Shown here: piece by piece, positions 13,626 to 17,538 of the stretch
How positions within the stretch are numbered: position 1 is the stretch's first letter
Layout of the letters: every line of letters starts with the position of its first letter
Origin: JBGPEQ01 sp035518775
GTDB taxonomy: Bacteria > Pseudomonadota > Alphaproteobacteria > Dongiales > Dongiaceae
Length of the DNA: 17,538 nt
Direction of reading: 5' to 3'
NCBI GenBank assembly: GCA_035518775.1
Contig: DATIXH010000197.1
Location: 1-17,538, forward strand
Position numbers and translations under genes: made by a program
Notes under the pieces: generated by a model
Databases searched by the model: none
What the model was told of the DNA's origin: nothing
Seen by the model: only the letters and a program-made list of their open reading frames with translations

Positions 13626-13811
13626 TCTGCAACTCCGATCAAGGCACCGGGCAGTTCTCTGCCCGAATGCTGCCGAGTCTGCGCCCATCGTGGTTAAACT
13701 CGCCTAAAATCCCCGCGATCTGCGACAAGCTGCCGCAGAAATGCTCTCCTCCGCCGCGCTCGTTAACGCGACGTCAAGGATCCGAGCGATGACGCAGATA
13801 ACGGCGGCCGA
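13626..13811. other. Intergenic stretch between GIY-YIG gene and iolE
   Basis: This 186-bp stretch contains no gene. On the minus strand it holds the end of the iolE operon and the upstream region of the GIY-YIG gene. TTAAAC and TAAAAT near 13692-13710 form the least GC-rich part, but no box pair at a standard spacing stands out. Confidence 0.4.
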
Positions 13812-14714
13812 TCAGCGCTTGCCGACCTTCAGCCCGGCTCCCGTGCAGACGCTGCGCAGGTGGGCGTTGCCGAGCTCGGCGTAGATGAGGGGGTCGGCGA
13901 TGCGCGGGTCCTGCTCGGCCTCGTGCACGATCCAGCCGTCGTAGCCGATCTTCTTGAGCTCCTTCGCCACGGCCGGAAAGTCGACGATGCCGTCGCCGGG
14001 AGCCGTGAAGATGCCGCACAGGATCGCCTCGGTGAAACTGAGATCGCGCTCGAGCGCCTGCAGGAAGCCGCCGCGCCGGATGTCCTTGGCATGCACGTGG
14101 GCGACGCGCTTGGCATGCTTGCGGATCATCTTCACCGGTTCGCCGCCGGCGTAGGTGAGGTGGCCAGTGTCGACGAGCAGGCCGACCGAGGGGCCGCAAT
14201 GCTCGAACAGCCTGTCGACGTCCTCGGCCGTCTGCACCGGCGTGCCCATGTGGTGGTGCAGCGCGAGGCGCAGGCCCTGGTCGAGCAGATAGTCGCCGAC
14301 ATGCGTCATGCGGCGCCCCAGCTCCTTCCATTGCGCCGCCGACTTGATCTGCGGGCGCTCGGAGAGCGGCTTCGAGACGAAGGGGACGGTGTCGCCGGTC
14401 GTTTCCGCGAACACCATGACGGTGCAGCCCAGCGCCTTCAGCAGGTCCGTGTGGTCCTGCATGGCCGCGATCTCGTCTTTGGCGGTGCGATCGAGCAGGC
14501 GCGCACTGTACCAGCCCGAGACGAGGGCGAGATCGTGGCGGTCCAGAACCTTCTTCAGCTTCTTCGCCTGGCGCGGGAACTTGCGGCCGAGCTCGATGCC
14601 GACGTAGCCGGCTTGACGGGCCTGCGCGAGGCAGACCTCGAGCGGAATGTCGTCGCCGAGCCAGCGCACATCGTCATTGGTCCAGCCGATCGGATTGATG
14701 CCGAGACGAATCAT
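13812..14714 (-). CDS. iolE: Myo-inosose-2 dehydratase (IolE-like TIM barrel)
   Basis: IolE removes water from 2-keto-myo-inositol (scyllo-inosose) in the inositol pathway and belongs to the xylose-isomerase-like TIM-barrel family. The 300-aa length is normal. Typical IolE segments are visible: GINPIGWTNDDVRWLGDD, VGIELGRKFPRQ, LVSGWYSARLL, LHHHMGTPVQTAEDVDRL, VDTGHLTYAGGEP, HVHAKDIR, APGDGIVDFPAV, and HEAEQDPRIADPLIY. Metal ligands are expected in the barrel strands (E, D, H). AGGGGAG lies just before the ATG. It follows the MocR regulator by 41 bp on the same strand and probably closes the operon. A related isomerase acting on another ketose is the alternative. Confidence 0.85.
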   Translation of the reverse strand: MIRLGINPIGWTNDDVRWLGDDIPLEVCLAQARQAGYVGIELGRKFPRQAKKLKKVLDRHDLALVSGWYSARLLDRTAKDEIAAMQDHTDLLKALGCTVMVFAETTGDTVPFVSKPLSERPQIKSAAQWKELGRRMTHVGDYLLDQGLRLALHHHMGTPVQTAEDVDRLFEHCGPSVGLLVDTGHLTYAGGEPVKMIRKHAKRVAHVHAKDIRRGGFLQALERDLSFTEAILCGIFTAPGDGIVDFPAVAKELKKIGYDGWIVHEAEQDPRIADPLIYAELGNAHLRSVCTGAGLKVGKR

Positions 14715-14755
14715 GATCTCCCCTGTCCAGTGCCCCCGCCTAACGCGGCGCGGGA

Positions 14756-16264
14756 TCAGACCACGGCGGACGGGGACCGTCCAGGGGCGGCGCCGGCCTC
14801 CCGCAGCTGCGCTGCGATGGTCTCGCCCAGCTTCTGCAGGCCGGGCTCGATCCGCTCGGTGGGAATGGAGGAGAAGCCGAGGCGGAAGGCGTGGCGCGGC
14901 GGATCGGGGCCGAGGAAATGAATGTCGCCGGGCTCGATCACGACGCCGGCGCGAGCGGCGCGGCGCTCGGTCTCGCGCGCATCGAGCTGCGGCGGCCCCT
15001 CGATCCAGTAGGCGGTGCCGCCGACGGAGGACCATGCCTTGCATTGCGGCAGGTGGCGGCTGAGGGCGTCGCGCATCACCCGCCAGCGCTCGCGAAAGGC
15101 CTGGGACAGACGGCGCATCAGCGCATCGTGGTGGCCGAGGGCGAGGAAGAGCGCGACGGTGCGCTGGTTGTTCGCCGGCGGATGGCGCAGCATCAGGCGG
15201 CGCAGCGCGCGCGCCTCGCGGATCAATTCGGCCGGGCCGGCCATGTAGCCGAGGCGTAGGCCCGGCGCCAGCGTCTTCGACAGGCTGGCGACGAACGCTA
15301 CGCGGTCGCTGCCGTCGAGCGATTTCAGCGCCGGCGTGGGCGGACCGACGTGGTTGATCTCGCTTTCGTAGTCGTCCTCGATGACGATGAAATCATCGGC
15401 GTCGGCGCGTCGCAGCAGGGCCTGGCGCCGCTCGAGCGAGAGGTGGGCAGTGGTCGGAAACTGATGGCTCGGAGTGACGTAGACGCAGTCGCATCCGTTG
15501 AGCCGCCCGTCGATCACCAGCCCGTGGTCATCCACCCCGAGCGCGCGCAGCCCGCCGGTCTGCAGTAGGAAGATGTTGCGGGCATCGGCATAGCCCGGGT
15601 CTTCGATGCCCACGATGCTGTCGCGCCCGATCAGGAGCGCCGCCAACAGATAGAGCGCATGCTGGGCACCCACCGTGACCAGGATCTCGTCCGCCGCCAC
15701 GCGCACGCCGCGGCGCGGCAGCAGCCGAGTGCGGATCTGCTCGACCAGCAGCGGATCGTCCTCAGTATAGTGGTCGAACGCCCAGTCGTTCACGGCCTCG
15801 ACGCTGAGCGCCTGGCGCGAGCATTCGCGCCATTCGCTGAGCGGGAACAGCGCCGGATCGATCTGGCCGTAGATGAACGGATAGCGATAGCTCTGCCAGT
15901 CGCTGGGCTTGATGATGTTGCGCTGGCTGGTCGGCCGCAGCTTCAGACGCCGCGCCCAGTCCGGCGTCGCGGCTTGCTTGCGTGCGACTGTCATCGCGGG
16001 CGCCCTGCCGCGCAGGATCTCGCCGTTGATGAAGTAGCCTCGCCGCTCCTGGGCGACCAGAAAGCCGTCGGCGACCAGCTCCTGATAGGCGACCGCCACG
16101 GTGTTGCGGGCGACGTCGAGGGTCTCCGCCAGCTTGCGGCTGGAGGGCAGCGGGCTGCCGACTGGGAGCTGCCCCTGGAGGATCGCGGACACGAGCTGCT
16201 CGCGCAGCTGGACCTGCAGCGGCGTGCGGCTATCGCGCTGGAGATGGAAGAGCAGGTCGCGCAT
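14756..16264 (-). CDS. MocR-type GntR transcriptional regulator with aminotransferase domain
   Basis: This 502-aa protein joins a GntR winged helix-turn-helix (residues about 1-80: LPSSRKLAETLDVARNTVAV, EERRGYFIN-like wing) to a class-I aminotransferase-fold domain. The PLP-binding lysine is K330 in SLSKTLAPGLRLGY, and VIEDDYESEI supplies the cofactor-contacting Asp/Tyr. Proteins of this kind sense amino compounds through PLP; EnuR and TauR are known examples, but the effector here is unknown. GGGAGG precedes the ATG. It stands between the RraA-like gene (20 bp upstream) and iolE, so it likely controls its own operon. Confidence 0.9.
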   Translation of the reverse strand: MRDLLFHLQRDSRTPLQVQLREQLVSAILQGQLPVGSPLPSSRKLAETLDVARNTVAVAYQELVADGFLVAQERRGYFINGEILRGRAPAMTVARKQAATPDWARRLKLRPTSQRNIIKPSDWQSYRYPFIYGQIDPALFPLSEWRECSRQALSVEAVNDWAFDHYTEDDPLLVEQIRTRLLPRRGVRVAADEILVTVGAQHALYLLAALLIGRDSIVGIEDPGYADARNIFLLQTGGLRALGVDDHGLVIDGRLNGCDCVYVTPSHQFPTTAHLSLERRQALLRRADADDFIVIEDDYESEINHVGPPTPALKSLDGSDRVAFVASLSKTLAPGLRLGYMAGPAELIREARALRRLMLRHPPANNQRTVALFLALGHHDALMRRLSQAFRERWRVMRDALSRHLPQCKAWSSVGGTAYWIEGPPQLDARETERRAARAGVVIEPGDIHFLGPDPPRHAFRLGFSSIPTERIEPGLQKLGETIAAQLREAGAAPGRSPSAVV

Positions 16265-16284
16265 CGGCCTCCCGGATCGGGGCG

Positions 16285-16944
16285 TTAGAGGATCTGATGC
16301 CGCGCGAAGACGGTGCGCAGGAGTTCTCCGGCGGCCAGCTCCTCGCGCACCGTATTCTCGTGCGCCACCTTTTCCAGCGCCAGCGTGATCGTGCGCTCGG
16401 CCAGGTCCGCGGGTATCACGCAGACGCCGTCGATATCGGCGAAGATCCAGTCGCCGGGGGCGACGCCCACGCCTCCGCATTCGACGGGCACCTCGATCTT
16501 CATGACCATGCCGCGGCCCTTGCTGTCGAGCGGCCCGATGCCGCCGCAAAAGACGGGAAAGCGCATCTCGCGGATCAGTTTCACGTCGCGCGTCAGACCG
16601 TCGGTCACGGCGCCCGCGGCGCCGCGGGCGCGCGCGGCCGTGCTCAACAGCTCACCCCAGGGAGCGATGCGGTTGCCGGGCGGGCAGGCCAGCACAGCGA
16701 CGTCGTCGGGCTTGAGGTCGTCGACCAAAGCTATCTCGTGTTCGTAGGGATTGATGTCGGGCTCGACGTAGTAGATTGGCATGTAGAGACCGGTACGCGC
16801 GCGCCCGAACAGGACGAGGCTGTCGTCGAGCGGGCGCAGGTTCGGCGCCATGGCGTGGTGCATGTTGCCGAGGCCGTCGAGCACGTCGGAGATCACCCCG
16901 CTGTAAAGGCGGGCGCGCGCCGCGGCGATCAGTGTCTTGTCCAT
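16285..16944 (-). CDS. RraA-like aldolase/decarboxylase family protein
   Basis: The 219-aa protein belongs to the RraA/4-hydroxy-4-methyl-2-oxoglutarate aldolase-like family. The motif E-x20-R-D is seen as WGEL (E98) followed by AVTDGLTRD (R119, D120); most of the metal-dependent aldolases have Asp at the first position, so Glu here is a small variation. Such enzymes act on oxo-acids such as oxaloacetate and hydroxy-methyl-oxoglutarate, and some members are RNase E regulators instead. The gene follows the ABC permease by 21 bp and precedes the MocR gene by 20 bp, pointing to a catabolic role. The exact substrate is unknown. Confidence 0.82.
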   Translation of the reverse strand: MDKTLIAAARARLYSGVISDVLDGLGNMHHAMAPNLRPLDDSLVLFGRARTGLYMPIYYVEPDINPYEHEIALVDDLKPDDVAVLACPPGNRIAPWGELLSTAARARGAAGAVTDGLTRDVKLIREMRFPVFCGGIGPLDSKGRGMVMKIEVPVECGGVGVAPGDWIFADIDGVCVIPADLAERTITLALEKVAHENTVREELAAGELLRTVFARHQIL

Positions 16945-16965
16945 GGGGATCCTCCCGTTGACGGT

Positions 16966-17538
16966 TCAGGGCTTGGTCAGGTAGCGCGTGGCCAGCAGGC
17001 AGAGCAGGGTGGTGCCCGCGAGCACGAGGGCCACGAGGGCGTTGACGTCGGGCGTGAAGCCGAGCCGCATCATCGACCATAGCCACATCGGCAGCGTGCT
17101 CTTGGTGCCCGTGACGAGCAAGGTGATGAGAGTTTCGTCGAATGAGAGCGCGAAGGCGAGGATACCGGCGGCGAGGACGGCCGTCATCAGTTGCGGCAGC
17201 AGCACATAGCGGAAAGTCTGCCAGCGGTTGGCGCCGAGGTCGAGCGACGCCTCGACCAGGCTGCGGCTCACGGTCTGCAGACGGGCCAGGACGTTGCGGT
17301 AGACGAGGGCCAGCACGAACACGGTATGGCCGATGATAACGGTCACCAGCGAGCGCTCGAAGTCGATCTGGCGGAAGAAGATCAACAGCGACAGACCCGT
17401 CAAGATCGGCGGCATCAGGAAGGGCAGGTAGATGACGATCTGCAGGAACTCCCGGCTGCGTCCGCGGCCACCATGATAGTGGAGGGCGAGCAGCGTGCCG
17501 AGCACGAGGGCAAGCGAGACGGCGGCGATGCCGACCAC
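16966..17538 (-). CDS. ABC transporter permease, PotC/YdcV-like (N-terminus outside window)
   Basis: The visible 190 residues are the C-terminal part of an inner-membrane permease of the spermidine/putrescine/opine type. The EAA loop contacting the ATPase is EASLDLGANRWQTFRYVLLP, followed by the usual PQLMTAVLAAGILAFALSFDE segment and TLPMWLWSMMRLGFTP. Five hydrophobic segments are seen. Family members are about 260-280 aa, so some 70-90 N-terminal residues lie beyond 17538; a GTG at the window edge should not be taken as the start. It is the upstream gene of the RraA-MocR-IolE group and implies that binding-protein, ATPase and second permease genes lie further upstream. Confidence 0.88.
   Translation of the reverse strand: MVGIAAVSLALVLGTLLALHYHGGRGRSREFLQIVIYLPFLMPPILTGLSLLIFFRQIDFERSLVTVIIGHTVFVLALVYRNVLARLQTVSRSLVEASLDLGANRWQTFRYVLLPQLMTAVLAAGILAFALSFDETLITLLVTGTKSTLPMWLWSMMRLGFTPDVNALVALVLAGTTLLCLLATRYLTKP

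Noticed and set aside
12526..13632. 368-aa minus-strand frame
   Set aside because: Arg/Pro/His-rich frame covering the DUF1772-like gene on the other strand and the GIY-YIG gene in another frame.
14756..16264. Assigning the MocR gene as tauR because xsc is in the same window
   Set aside because: The two genes are almost 14 kb apart with unrelated genes between them, and the immediate neighbours point to another compound.

Overview
The window is GC-rich bacterial DNA with tightly packed genes. It looks like an alphaproteobacterium of the Rhizobiales/Rhodospirillales type (Bradyrhizobium- or Reyranella-like). The basis is an HWE-type histidine kinase beside a single-domain response regulator, a Crp/Fnr regulator with tiny rhizobial-style hypothetical genes, a MocR regulator, and Xsc. 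The genus is a guess from gene style, not a measurement. No tRNA, rRNA, CRISPR array or intact insertion sequence was seen.

Layout. 1-1033 (-): N-terminal part of sulfoacetaldehyde acetyltransferase (xsc), cut by the window edge. 1034-1884: about 850 bp without a convincing gene; it holds a diverged direct repeat around a purine-rich GA/CG motif, and a relic of an ATP-grasp ligase. 1885-3332 (-): response regulator followed by HWE histidine kinase, probably one operon. 3708-4403 (+): Crp/Fnr-type regulator. 4402-5963 (+): a duplicated cassette of about 320 bp, each copy with a 16-bp palindrome, a sigma70-like promoter and a small CxxC protein gene (the first copy frameshifted), interleaved with other small genes. 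6196-8243 (-): zinc metallopeptidase and ATP-grasp ligase overlapping by ATGA. 8407-8745 (-): histone-H1-like basic protein. 8943-9605 (-): hemolysin III/PAQR membrane protein. 9754-9957 (+): small conserved protein whose start seems frameshifted. 9994-10419 (-): small secreted Tyr/Pro/Gly-rich protein. 10558-12212 (-): nucleotidyltransferase and metallophosphoesterase overlapping by ATGA, after a 131-aa unknown (12276-12671). 12757-13263 (+): DUF1772-like membrane protein, converging with a GIY-YIG protein (13260-13625, -). 13812-17538 (-): ABC permease (partial), RraA-like aldolase, MocR regulator and IolE-like inosose dehydratase in a close-packed catabolic operon.

How the parts may work together. 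The 2-6 kb region looks like a sensory/stress block: a two-component pair without an output domain, a Crp/Fnr regulator, and several small proteins whose two promoters share a perfect palindrome. A weaker version of the palindrome lies upstream of the Crp/Fnr gene, which suggests a small regulon, possibly autoregulated. The two ATGA-coupled pairs (peptidase/ligase and nucleotidyltransferase/phosphoesterase) each combine a forming and a breaking activity and are the best candidates for undescribed biochemistry. The last 4 kb looks like uptake and breakdown of a sugar- or cyclitol-derived compound under a MocR regulator.
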